From Deltaproteobacteria bacterium (GTDB taxonomy: Bacteria > Desulfobacterota_B > Binatia > Bin18): 8,774 bases of DNA. This document shows positions 1-6,207 of this stretch, in pieces; position 1 is the first letter of the stretch; every line of letters begins with the position of its first letter. Location: assembly GCA_012271025.1 (NCBI GenBank), contig JAAXHF010000625.1, positions 1 to 8,774 on the forward strand, in the 5' to 3' direction. A program made the translations under genes and the position numbers. The notes beneath the pieces are model-generated. The model was given only the letters and a program-made list of their open reading frames with translations. It did not search any database and was not told the DNA's origin.

Positions 1-165
1 CTACAACCTATAGTAAAACGCTCTAACCTCCCTGCAGAAACCCATTACGAGATGAAAGCCAACCCTGGCGGCTCAATAGACCTCGAAGTGCTGCTTGACC
101 TGCTCAAGAGCGAGCGCAGCATTCTTGAGCAGGTGTTTGGGCTTGTTGAGGAGGGCGAGGAATAG
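1..165 (+). CDS. C-terminal end of an unidentified protein (partial)
   Basis: An open frame runs from the first base of the window to a TAG at 163-165, 54 codons in all, with its start outside the window. The visible end is acidic and helix-prone: the stretch from about 64 to 162 encodes a leucine- and glutamate-rich tail ending LVEEGEE. An in-frame ATG at 52-54 has no convincing Shine-Dalgarno, so the gene probably begins upstream. It converges on the DUF3037-YqeB gene, whose stop is only 38 bases away. I recognise no family in the fragment. It could be a chance open frame, because 54 codons without a stop is not decisive in GC-rich DNA. A plausible composition and the tidy convergent arrangement favour a real gene end. 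Confidence 0.4.
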   Translation, partial: LQPIVKRSNLPAETHYEMKANPGGSIDLEVLLDLLKSERSILEQVFGLVEEGEE

Positions 166-203
166 GCGCGGCTCTCAGCCGAAATCGGTGAAGAGACGGC
201 CGG

Positions 204-1394
204 TCAGTCAGCCGCAAAACGCCGGATCGCCTCCAGCACGCCCTGGGCAACGGCACGCGGTCGCTCGGCAATGCCGTGGACATGCTCTTCTTGTCCACGC
301 GGATCGACCTCGGCAATCTTCGTGCCCTGGCTGACCTGAATGCCGTCTCTGGTCAAACCGCGAATGATGCCGGACACCTGGGCGCGCAGCTCGGTCTGTC
401 CGACCCGTCCCAAGACCTGACCGGCCCGGACCTGGTGCCCCACGTCCAGAGCTGTCCGAAAAACGCCGTCGCTCGGCGCATACGTATAGCGCTCCCTGGC
501 GTAGCCCTGAATCGTAATCGGCCGGCCGGTGTAGGCTTCGGCGCTGCCGCTGGTGATGATCGTGCCCAGGTTCGGTCCACGGTTGGTTTCAATCACACAG
601 TGGACGGTCTCGCCGGCCGAAAAGCCCGGTCCCAGACCAATGACCAGGGGAGCATGGTCAATCTGTTTTTCGGCGATTTGGCGCTTGCGCATCCGGGCAT
701 CGATCAGCACACGGGGCGACAACGCGCTCAGCAGGGTTGCAAGCGGCCCGGTGTAGACCGGTACGCAGCCGCCCTGGTTGATCAGGCCAGTCACGCGGTC
801 GAGCGTCTCGGCGTGCTTGGCCTGCACGCCCTCAAGCTCAACCCCGCCCTCGAAGACTGCGGTCGCAAAGGCCATGCTGCGCCGGGTGGTTGCCGGAGTC
901 GGGCTTTCGACAATCACCGGTCGATAGCCGTGGCTGAAGAGCTGGTGGGCGACGGCTGACGCCAGGTCTCCCCCGCCCCTGATTACAATGGGAACGGCAG
1001 CTACCCGAGACACCCGCACCAGCATATCCAGCAAGTCCTCTACCACGACTGCGGGGTTCTGACACAAGCCAGTGTGTACCGGCGAGGTCTGAATGATCGT
1101 ACTCCGAGGAGCGACCAGCCAGTGGAAGCGCTCCTGCTGCGGTAATTGGCCAATCGGTCCTGCCCTCTCACCAGCGGTACAGATAGCAGAGATAGACGTA
1201 AGATGCGCTCTCAGGGTTTCCATATCGAGCGTGGCATCGACGGCGCGCAGCCGCTTTTCGTCGAGTTCAATGCGCGCTTCCAAGAAGTCTGCGGCTGGGC
1301 AGAAAACGATCACGCCGACGTTGAGAAACTCTCCCCGCTCAACCTTGGGCACGACACGTATAACAGCGTAATCATACGGATAGGGACCGGGCAC
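204..1394 (-). CDS. DUF3037-YqeB fusion protein (putative molybdenum hydroxylase accessory domain)
   Basis: This 396-residue protein joins two complete domains. Residues about 6-126 match DUF3037 (YDYAVIRVVP near the start, then GEFLNVGVIV, ERFHWLVAPRSTIIQTSPVH and TGLC), a family of unknown function usually encoded beside a HipA-like kinase, as here. Residues about 134-396 match the YqeB/EF2563 family linked to selenium-dependent molybdenum hydroxylases. They contain a Rossmann-like PIVIRGGGDLAS glycine motif (135-146), an RRSMAF motif (171-176), VIGLGPGFSAGETV (251-264) and a C-terminal lipoyl-like hammerhead (about 315-363). YqeB is thought to help insert or mature the Mo cofactor; its chemistry is not settled. 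I chose the GTG at 1394-1392 because AGGAGG lies six bases upstream and DUF3037 begins right after it. A frame extending to an ATG at 1499 would only add residues overlapping the kinase gene. The gene overlaps the kinase by 23 bases. No stop separates the domains; an internal ATG at 1025-1023 with AGAGGA upstream could also produce YqeB alone. Confidence 0.85.
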   Translation of the reverse strand: MPGPYPYDYAVIRVVPKVERGEFLNVGVIVFCPAADFLEARIELDEKRLRAVDATLDMETLRAHLTSISAICTAGERAGPIGQLPQQERFHWLVAPRSTIIQTSPVHTGLCQNPAVVVEDLLDMLVRVSRVAAVPIVIRGGGDLASAVAHQLFSHGYRPVIVESPTPATTRRSMAFATAVFEGGVELEGVQAKHAETLDRVTGLINQGGCVPVYTGPLATLLSALSPRVLIDARMRKRQIAEKQIDHAPLVIGLGPGFSAGETVHCVIETNRGPNLGTIITSGSAEAYTGRPITIQGYARERYTYAPSDGVFRTALDVGHQVRAGQVLGRVGQTELRAQVSGIIRGLTRDGIQVSQGTKIAEVDPRGQEEHVHGIAERPRAVAQGVLEAIRRFAAD

Positions 1395-2148
1395 GGAGCG
1401 CCTCCTCCAAAAAATCACGCGGCGGCGTGAGCCGGCTGAGAAAATACTCAATGTAGGCGTTTCGGTGTTGGTCGCTCGTTTCGAATGGAGCATTGTCAAG
1501 CAACCACGCCTCAGGAATGCCGTTCACAATGCGTTCAATGACGTGTGGTGTCAGCCGTGCTGCCAGCTTCGCGTCTGCGTCTTGAAGCGCGCTCGCGAAC
1601 GGCAGCAACACATGGTCTTTGACCAGTGGGAAACGGTCCCGGCTGCGTTCCAGATACGTGCCGCGACTGTGATGGAAGTACAGCGCTGCACCATGATCGA
1701 TGAGCCATACCTGACGGTGCCAGACCAGCATATTGACGTTGCGCGGTGTCCGGTCAATGTTCGTCACGTATGCGTCGAACCACACGACCGCAGAGGCAAG
1801 GTCTGCATCGGGCCGCAACGCAACCGGGTCAAACGTCACTGAGCCGGGCAGATAATCGAGCGCCAGGTTCAGGCCGGCGCTGGCTCGGATCAGATCTTGT
1901 ATTTCCGGGTCGGGCTCAGTCCGAGCCAGCGCTGAATCGAGTTCAACAAGGACAATCTCAGGTACGGGAAGTCCTGAAGCACGCGCAAGCTCGCCTGCGA
2001 TGAGCTCTGCAATGAGCGCCTTCGGTCCCTGACCCGCGCCGTGAAATTTCAGCACATACATGCCCTCATCATCGGCCTCGATAATGGCCGGCAGGGAGCC
2101 ACCTTCCCGCAGGGGGGTGACATATCGGGTGGCTGTCACTGTTCTCAC
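1372..2148 (-). CDS. Compact HipA-like protein kinase
   Basis: This 258-residue protein has the catalytic core of the HipA/PI4K-like kinase fold. It shows an ATP-binding lysine in YVLKF (Lys34), a helix glutamate in LIAELIAGE (about Glu49), a catalytic loop TNIDRTPRNVNML (Asp132, Asn137/139) and a metal-binding WLIDHGAAL (Asp151). All expected catalytic residues are present, so it should be an active Ser/Thr-type kinase; its target is unknown. It is much shorter than toxin HipA (about 440 residues) and lacks the usual N-terminal subdomain, so it belongs to the stand-alone 'HipA family kinase' group that pairs with DUF3037 proteins. The start is the GTG at 2148-2146, with GAGGA five bases upstream. 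A GTG at 2169 is also in frame but has poorly spaced signals. The next gene overlaps its last 23 bases, pointing to translational coupling. Whether the pair acts as toxin-antitoxin, in regulation or in metabolism is not shown. Confidence 0.85.
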   Translation of the reverse strand: MRTVTATRYVTPLREGGSLPAIIEADDEGMYVLKFHGAGQGPKALIAELIAGELARASGLPVPEIVLVELDSALARTEPDPEIQDLIRASAGLNLALDYLPGSVTFDPVALRPDADLASAVVWFDAYVTNIDRTPRNVNMLVWHRQVWLIDHGAALYFHHSRGTYLERSRDRFPLVKDHVLLPFASALQDADAKLAARLTPHVIERIVNGIPEAWLLDNAPFETSDQHRNAYIEYFLSRLTPPRDFLEEALRARSLSV

Positions 2149-2156
2149 GGCTGTCC

Positions 2157-2225
2157 TCAGGCTGCCCACTTCCTGTCCGTGCTGGCATGGTCGATCATCA
2201 GCTCAAAAATGGCGTCACATCGATC
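2157..2225 (-). pseudogene. Possible 22-codon remnant of a gene 3' end just upstream of the kinase
   Basis: In the 106-base gap upstream of the kinase, one frame reads 22 codons that look protein-like (AIFELMIDHAS, then TDRKWAA) and end in a TGA at 2159-2157. This stop overlaps the kinase Shine-Dalgarno (GAGGA at 2158-2154), the layout expected of a coupled upstream gene. The frame is closed upstream by a TGA at 2228-2226. An ATG at 2229-2227 with AAGGA six bases upstream sits in the neighbouring frame and reads only four codons. This fits either a frameshifted tiny gene or the surviving tail of a longer gene lost by deletion. Chance remains a real alternative at this length. Confidence 0.2.
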
Positions 2226-2254
2226 TCATTTTTCGTCCTTCTCATTTCTATTTC

Positions 2255-2587
2255 TCAGACAATCCAGCGGCCATCCTGACGAATAGCGTCATACATCGCA
2301 TCCGGCGCAAGATCGGCTCCATTAGGCCACTGCACGGCACCCATTTGGACATCAACACGAGCGAAGAAATCCGCGTCCCGCAGTGCCTCAAATACGGTTC
2401 CTTCAGCTTTCGGGTCTGCAAGGAACCGGCTGAGGTCCACTTCTCCTTCCGTTCCGTCTACAAACACGACCTTCAGACGTCTCTCGGACAACGCCGTGAC
2501 CGAGACAACCCGCCACGATGCAGTATGCCGTATCTTCGGCACTACTTCAGGGGTTCGATCGGGTTTGGGGTCTGCAACTGATTGCAT
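2255..2587 (-). CDS. DUF2442 domain protein
   Basis: This 110-residue protein has the DUF2442 signature: WRVVSVTAL near residue 25, LKVVFVDGTEGEVDLS (38-53), FEALRD (66-71) and MGAVQWPNGADLAPDAMYD (82-100). The family is small and of unknown biochemistry. It is often encoded after DUF4160 in pairs that have been suggested to resemble toxin-antitoxin modules. The start is the ATG at 2587-2585, preceded by GGGAGGA. An in-frame ATG at 2632 has no ribosome site. The gene overlaps the end of the DUF4160 gene by 46 bases, so the two are probably co-translated. Residues 1-22 are a hydrophilic, proline-containing extension before the conserved domain. The family assignment is strong; a function cannot be assigned. 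Confidence 0.9.
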   Translation of the reverse strand: MQSVADPKPDRTPEVVPKIRHTASWRVVSVTALSERRLKVVFVDGTEGEVDLSRFLADPKAEGTVFEALRDADFFARVDVQMGAVQWPNGADLAPDAMYDAIRQDGRWIV

Positions 2588-2802
2588 AGATTCCAGTCCT
2601 CCCTCAGTTCGTCGCGGTGTTCCGCTGCCCATTCAAGAACGAGAGCTAGGGCTCTCTGAGGAAGCGAGCCGCGTAGGACACGAAGATCGCGCAAGTCGAT
2701 GAGCGCTTCATGTTCGCCATACAGCGCATGAAAGTGTGGCGGGCTGTGATCCCACCAGAACATCTGGATCACGATACCATAGAATATGCTGAGCGTTGGC
2801 AT
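2542..2802 (-). CDS. DUF4160 domain protein
   Basis: This 86-residue protein is a complete DUF4160 member. It starts MPTLSIFYGIVIQMF, carries the hallmark histidine motif DHSPPHFHA (18-26) followed by a YGEHEALIDL segment, and ends with the conserved helix QRALALVLEWAAEHRDEL (49-66). The two-histidine HFH motif hints at metal binding or catalysis, but no activity is established. The ATG at 2802-2800 is the family's usual start. Its ribosome site is weak: only AGAGA lies close by, and a better GAGGAG is about 19 bases upstream inside the short palindrome 2816-2826. The DUF2442 gene overlaps its 3' end. The conserved two-gene arrangement is the main clue that the pair acts together, perhaps as a toxin-antitoxin-like unit. 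Confidence 0.9.
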   Translation of the reverse strand: MPTLSIFYGIVIQMFWWDHSPPHFHALYGEHEALIDLRDLRVLRGSLPQRALALVLEWAAEHRDELREDWNLCNQLQTPNPIEPLK

Positions 2803-2849
2803 TGTATATTCTCTGGAGGACTCCTCTTCGAGTTACTCTTTGGTCATTA

Positions 2850-3500
2850 TTATTCGTCCCAGCCATCGAGGTAACGATCCTTGAGCTGGGCCAGCAACCC
2901 AGTGAGATTGCCCACCGCCACCACGCGCCACACGCCCGCGTCGGATTTGCGCATGCTGACCTCAAGCTCCTCCCCGTCCTGTAGCGGGATCACAAACAGC
3001 CGGACGCCGTCCCGCGTTTCGCCGACAAAGATCGCGCCGATGATCGCCAGGGTCGGAATGGCGGGCAAGGGCCGACTCCGGTCACGAATGACCTGCTCGA
3101 CCACGAGTGCCGTCCCGGCCGAGACAAGGCTACGGAACTCGCCACTCAGGGCTCGCAGGCCCTGCCGCACGAGGTCGGCCAGCGAGCCTCCGCCAACCGA
3201 GTCGTCGGGTTCGGGCGGCTTGAGCCCCAGTTCGTCAGCCGCATGGTTGATCACACTGTCGATGTCCACGTAGCGGGCGAAACGTTCATAGTCGTGCGTG
3301 TCCAGGGCGCGCTGGATGTGGTACAGCGAATAGGATGGGGTGAAGGTCCAGGCCAGACCTCCGACCAGCACGAACACTACAAAAGAGATTGATGATATCA
3401 TCCAAAGAGAAGTGGTCATCATCAATCTCTTTTCAATGACACCGAGGCCGACGATGAGCCGATTCGAGCGCCGTGGTTTTGCGGATGGAGGCTGTTCCAT
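2850..3500 (-). CDS. DUF2939-like membrane-anchored protein
   Basis: The frame encodes 216 residues with one hydrophobic segment (about 32-52, ISSISFVVFVLVGGLAWTF). It is followed by FTPSYSLYHIQRALDTHDYERFARYVDI (53-80), which resembles the start of DUF2939. The C-terminal part contains a beta-rich stretch (ELEVSMRKSDAGVWRVVAVGNL) and ends GWDE. A single N-terminal anchor with the rest outside the cytoplasm is the likely topology. The role is unknown. The start is uncertain. The ATG at 3500-3498 has little ribosome signal and adds a basic 26-residue N-terminus, while the paired ATGs at 3422-3417 give a more typical short anchor protein of about 190 residues. Those internal starts lie inside a perfect 16-bp inverted repeat. 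The DUF4160 gene starts 47 bases downstream, so cotranscription is possible. Confidence 0.75.
   Translation of the reverse strand: MEQPPSAKPRRSNRLIVGLGVIEKRLMMTTSLWMISSISFVVFVLVGGLAWTFTPSYSLYHIQRALDTHDYERFARYVDIDSVINHAADELGLKPPEPDDSVGGGSLADLVRQGLRALSGEFRSLVSAGTALVVEQVIRDRSRPLPAIPTLAIIGAIFVGETRDGVRLFVIPLQDGEELEVSMRKSDAGVWRVVAVGNLTGLLAQLKDRYLDGWDE
3381..3433. repeat. Perfect 16-bp inverted repeat inside the DUF2939 gene
   Basis: AAAAGAGATTGATGAT at 3381-3396 is matched exactly by its reverse complement at 3418-3433, with a 21-base spacer. In the minus-strand transcript the 5' arm includes an AAAAGAG purine run and the two possible start codons at 3422-3417. The spacer carries a second TCTCTTT (reverse of 3404-3410) that could pair with the same 5' arm. 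The inner part of one arm continues into a 12-bp palindrome, GATGATATCATC (3391-3402). The arms encode unrelated residues (EKRLMM and ISSISF), so protein conservation does not explain the symmetry. Confidence 0.7.
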
Positions 3501-3575
3501 AGCGTCCCATCATATACGAGGAAGACCCTCGCCGTCAGCCGGTCCCGTCAAGAAGAAGAGGAGCGGAATAAGCCC

Positions 3576-3604
3576 TTGACACAATTCCGAAACTGAATAA
3601 AAAT
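3576..3604 (+). promoter_or_regulatory. Sigma70-like promoter for the diiron oxidase gene
   Basis: A consensus -35 TTGACA (3576-3581) is followed after 16 bases by TAAAAA (3598-3603), a four-of-six match to the -10 box. The region downstream is AT-rich, unlike its GC-rich surroundings. It lies 55 bases before the ATG at 3659 and points towards it. Confidence 0.6.
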
Positions 3605-3637
3605 GATCGAACTGTTCAGTATTGCAACTCTTCAGTA
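3592..3637 (+). promoter_or_regulatory. Candidate operator: repeated TTCAGTA / ACTGAA elements
   Basis: TTCAGTA occurs at 3615-3621 and again at 3631-3637, 16 bases apart. The inverse ACTGAA occurs at 3592-3597 beside the -10 box, and ACTG-TT-CAGT (3611-3620) is a small palindrome. The cluster sits over the expected transcription start and leader of the diiron gene, as a repressor site would. No regulator gene is visible nearby. Confidence 0.3.
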
Positions 3638-3658
3638 AACCAGAAAAAGGAAGCCGCC

Positions 3659-4657
3659 ATGCAGAAATTACCGTCCCACGCCCACGAAGTCCCCGCCAAC
3701 GGCCCGGCGGTTGTCACCCAGTTTCTCGATGTGGAAACACCGGAAATGCGCAGCCTGTACGAGAAGGCCAAGCGCGACCAGTGGAACGCCTCAAGCGATA
3801 TCGACTGGGACAGCGGCCTGGCCCCGGACTGCGGTATTCTGCCCGACGGCCTGATCGACATTTACGGCACCCCGTACTGGGAGCGGATGAGCGCGGCCGA
3901 ACGCCTCCAACTCAACCGCCATTTCTCGGCCTGGCGGATCAGCCAACTCATGTACGGCGAGCAGTTTGCCCTCATGGTGTGTGGACAGATCGCCAACGCC
4001 GTGCCCGGCATTGACGCCAAGTTTTTCATGGCCACCCAGGTCATGGACGAAGCCCGCCATTCCGAGGTCCTGGCCCGCTATCTGTACGAAAAAGTCGGCG
4101 TCACCTACCCCCTCACCTCAAACCTGAGCGACATGTTTGACCGCGTGCTCGAGACGCCACTGTGGTACCTCAAGACCGTCGGCACCCAGCTGGTGGCCGA
4201 GACCCTGGCCGTGTCGCTGTTTCGGATGCTGGCCGACCACAGCCCGGACCCGCTGATCAGCCAGATCTGCCGTCGCATTCTGGCCGACGAATCCCGGCAT
4301 ATGGGTTTCGGCATGCTGAGCCTGCCCGAGCAGGTCACCGAGCTGTCCGACCGGGAAATCGCAGAAGCCGAGGACTTCGCCTGCGTCGCCACGGCCGGCC
4401 TGCTCCAGGGGCAATTCCCCCAGGAGGCGTATGAAGCGGTCGGTTTCAGCAAGGCCGAGATTCACGACATCAAAACTATGCGTCGCACAGCGGCCGAGAA
4501 GAACGAATACGTCGCCTTCCGCCAGTACTTCAAAAAGGACTTCCACACCGCCTTGTGGAGCAATATGGACAAGGTGGGTCTGCTGAGCCAGCGCGCCATC
4601 GACAAACTCGGCACGATGGGCATCTGCGCGCCGGAGCGCAGCGCGGCCGCAGCCTGA
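3659..4657 (+). CDS. Ferritin-like diiron oxidase/oxygenase family protein
   Basis: This 332-residue protein has a complete carboxylate-bridged diiron ligand set on a four-helix bundle: Glu101 (YGEQFAL), Glu131 and His134 (MDEARHSE), Glu181 (LVAETLAV), and Glu211 and His214 (ADESRHMGFG). This E...ExxH...E...ExxH pattern is that of the ribonucleotide reductase R2 / AurF-like ferritin superfamily. Enzymes of this kind activate oxygen to oxidise amines, fatty acyl groups or aromatic substrates. The N-terminal QWNASSDIDW (41-50) is a conserved-looking segment before the bundle. There is no signal peptide, so it should be cytosolic. The ATG at 3659 has AAGGAAG about seven bases upstream. The gene has its own promoter and an intrinsic terminator, so it is probably expressed alone. 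Neighbours (MATE transporter, SnoaL-like, glutathione transferase-like) suggest small-molecule oxidation or detoxification, but the substrate cannot be read from the sequence. Confidence 0.85.
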   Translation: MQKLPSHAHEVPANGPAVVTQFLDVETPEMRSLYEKAKRDQWNASSDIDWDSGLAPDCGILPDGLIDIYGTPYWERMSAAERLQLNRHFSAWRISQLMYGEQFALMVCGQIANAVPGIDAKFFMATQVMDEARHSEVLARYLYEKVGVTYPLTSNLSDMFDRVLETPLWYLKTVGTQLVAETLAVSLFRMLADHSPDPLISQICRRILADESRHMGFGMLSLPEQVTELSDREIAEAEDFACVATAGLLQGQFPQEAYEAVGFSKAEIHDIKTMRRTAAEKNEYVAFRQYFKKDFHTALWSNMDKVGLLSQRAIDKLGTMGICAPERSAAAA

Positions 4658-4671
4658 CGGCCGCCGTTCGA

Positions 4672-6099
4672 TTATTCGGGTGAGCCGACCAGGGGCGATT
4701 CACGCATCGCCCCTGGAGCTTTTTCGGCCCCGGTGTTGTCTGCCGGCCCGGGTGTGGCAAAAATATCGATCTGGCGCCAGTGGTCCTGACAGAAGCGCCA
4801 GCAAAACCCCAGCCCCAGGATAATCACATTCGCCGTACCGGCCAGCCACGGGCCGAGCGACTCAAGATTGGTATACGCCACCGAGCCGAGACTCAGAGGC
4901 GCGAAAACCAGGAACAACACCGCCAGGGTAAAGCCGGCCGGCCAATGCGTATCACCGGCGCCCCGCAAGGCGCCGAAAAAGGTCATGCCCAAGCCGTCGA
5001 ACAACTGAAAGGCAACCGCGCACAGCAGAATGTTGGCGCCCAGCTGAATGACCAAGGGATCGGTGCTGAAGACGCCAATCAGGGAAAACCGGAACACAAA
5101 AAAGAACACGCCCATCAGACCCATATAGACCAGACAGATACACAGCGTTTCGTACACCCGCCGGACGGCCGTCTCCCACTCTCCGCGCCCAATATAGCGC
5201 CCGACCAGGGCCGACAGGGCCTGCGACAGGCCCAGCGCCGGCATGAACGAGATCATCATATACTGCACGGCGATATTGCTGGCGGCCAAATGTTCCTTGC
5301 CGAACTGGCCCACGATCATGACGATCAGCAGCCCCCAGCCCAAGATGTCGATGGCTCCCTGCACGCCCGCCGGCCAGCCGATATGGAGCAAGCGGCGCGT
5401 CCGTGACCAGTCGGGAGACCAGACCAGACGGGTCGAAAATTCGGCCCGGTAGCGCGACGACAGGAACACGCCCAGCAGCACGCCCAGCTGGACGACAAAG
5501 CTCAACACCATAGCCAGACCGGCCCCAGTCAGGCCGAGCCGCGGAGCGCCCCAATTGCCGAAGATGAAGACATAGTTCAGGACCACGTTGGTGCAGTTGG
5601 CGGTCAGCACGCCGACCAGGGCGACCCCCGGCCGGTGGATGCCGTAGAAAAAGCCGCTTAAGGCTCCGATCATCACCGACAGACCGATGCCCCACAAGCG
5701 GACGCGAAAATAGGCCACCTCAAGCACCAGGACTTCCGGCTCATGCCCGAACAGCGAGAAGAAGCCCGGCGCGAGAGGCCAGAACACCGCACAGGCCAGA
5801 CCGACAAGCGCACCGAAATATATCCCCTGCCAGGCGTAGGCTGCGGCTTCGTCGGGCTCGTCACGTCCGAAGGCCTGGGCCGCAAACGTATTCACACAAC
5901 GCGTAATGCCGAGCGGCAGAGCCGTCAGGGTAAAGGCGATGACGCCGCCCGGCATGGCCGCTGCCACTTCGGGGGTGCCGACCAGGGCGACCATCCAGGT
6001 ATCGACAAAGCCCATGACGGTGAATGAGGCCATCGAGGCGATGATCGGCAGGGCCAGGCGGAGAATTTCGCGGAGTCCTCTCAGGGTGGGAAGCGTCAT
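4672..6099 (-). CDS. MATE family multidrug/metabolite efflux transporter
   Basis: This 475-residue inner-membrane protein has about twelve hydrophobic helices in two pseudo-symmetric halves, the usual length for NorM-type MATE antiporters. Supporting motifs are LRLALPIIASMASFTVMGFVD (13-33, with an acidic Asp33 in helix 1), AAQAFGRDEPDEA (73-85), ALSALVGRYIGRGE (295-308) and the second-half signature FFGALRGAGDT (374-384). It should export cationic drugs or metabolites using a Na+ or proton gradient. The last 26 residues form a hydrophilic tail. The ATG at 6099-6097 has only a weak GGAC ribosome signal. The gene converges on the diiron oxidase gene with 14 bases between stop codons, and its 3' end contains that gene's terminator stem. 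It diverges from the SnoaL-like gene across 108 bases. Confidence 0.95.
   Translation of the reverse strand: MTLPTLRGLREILRLALPIIASMASFTVMGFVDTWMVALVGTPEVAAAMPGGVIAFTLTALPLGITRCVNTFAAQAFGRDEPDEAAAYAWQGIYFGALVGLACAVFWPLAPGFFSLFGHEPEVLVLEVAYFRVRLWGIGLSVMIGALSGFFYGIHRPGVALVGVLTANCTNVVLNYVFIFGNWGAPRLGLTGAGLAMVLSFVVQLGVLLGVFLSSRYRAEFSTRLVWSPDWSRTRRLLHIGWPAGVQGAIDILGWGLLIVMIVGQFGKEHLAASNIAVQYMMISFMPALGLSQALSALVGRYIGRGEWETAVRRVYETLCICLVYMGLMGVFFFVFRFSLIGVFSTDPLVIQLGANILLCAVAFQLFDGLGMTFFGALRGAGDTHWPAGFTLAVLFLVFAPLSLGSVAYTNLESLGPWLAGTANVIILGLGFCWRFCQDHWRQIDIFATPGPADNTGAEKAPGAMRESPLVGSPE
4689..4724 (+). terminator. Rho-independent terminator of the diiron oxidase gene
   Basis: CCAGGGGCGAT (4689-4699) and ATCGCCCCTGG (4706-4716) form a perfect 11-bp stem with a six-base loop. 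AGC and a five-T run (4720-4724) follow. The T-run is only on the plus side, so it stops plus-strand transcription 32 bases after the TGA at 4657. The stem lies within the last codons of the convergent MATE gene. Confidence 0.8.
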
Positions 6100-6141
6100 G
6101 GTATGTCCGTTGGAAAAGCAGCCCGGCCAGGGCCACGGCAG

Positions 6142-6169
6142 AATGTTTCTAAGTTGATCGTTTTATACT
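6142..6169 (+). promoter_or_regulatory. Probable promoter of the SnoaL/GST operon
   Basis: TATACT at 6164-6169 is a five-of-six -10 box in the only AT-rich patch of the 108-base divergent region, 38 bases before the ATG at 6208. The -35 region (AATGTT at 6142-6147, 16-base spacer) is poor, so an activator may be needed or the true -35 may be elsewhere. A MATE promoter must also lie here, but none is clear. Confidence 0.35.
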
Positions 6170-6207
6170 AGACTGCGCAAGAGCCCAGGATGAAGGAGGA
6201 GGCACCC

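Noticed and set aside
169..181. Small inverted repeat CGGCT-CTC-AGCCG as a terminator between the convergent genes
   Set aside because: The stem is only five base pairs and no T-run follows on either strand.
276..959. Long plus-strand open frame of 227 codons
   Set aside because: It is antisense to the well-supported DUF3037-YqeB gene, has no family resemblance and is explained by GC-rich codon structure.
1395..1499. Extra 35 N-terminal residues for the DUF3037-YqeB protein (ATG at 1499)
   Set aside because: They overlap the kinase in another frame, while the GTG at 1394 has AGGAGG at good spacing and fits the DUF3037 start.
2060..2581. Plus-strand open frame of 173 codons
   Set aside because: It runs antisense through the DUF2442 gene and the kinase start, both of which match known families.
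2816..2826. Palindrome GAGGA-C-TCCTC upstream of the DUF4160 gene as an operator
   Set aside because: It is short and low in complexity. It could arise by chance from purine-rich ribosome-site-like sequence, and no second copy was seen.
4780..5406. Plus-strand open frame of 208 codons, rich in Gln, Arg and His
   Set aside because: It mirrors the hydrophobic helices of the MATE gene on the other strand, which produces such composition, and has no ribosome site or known motif.
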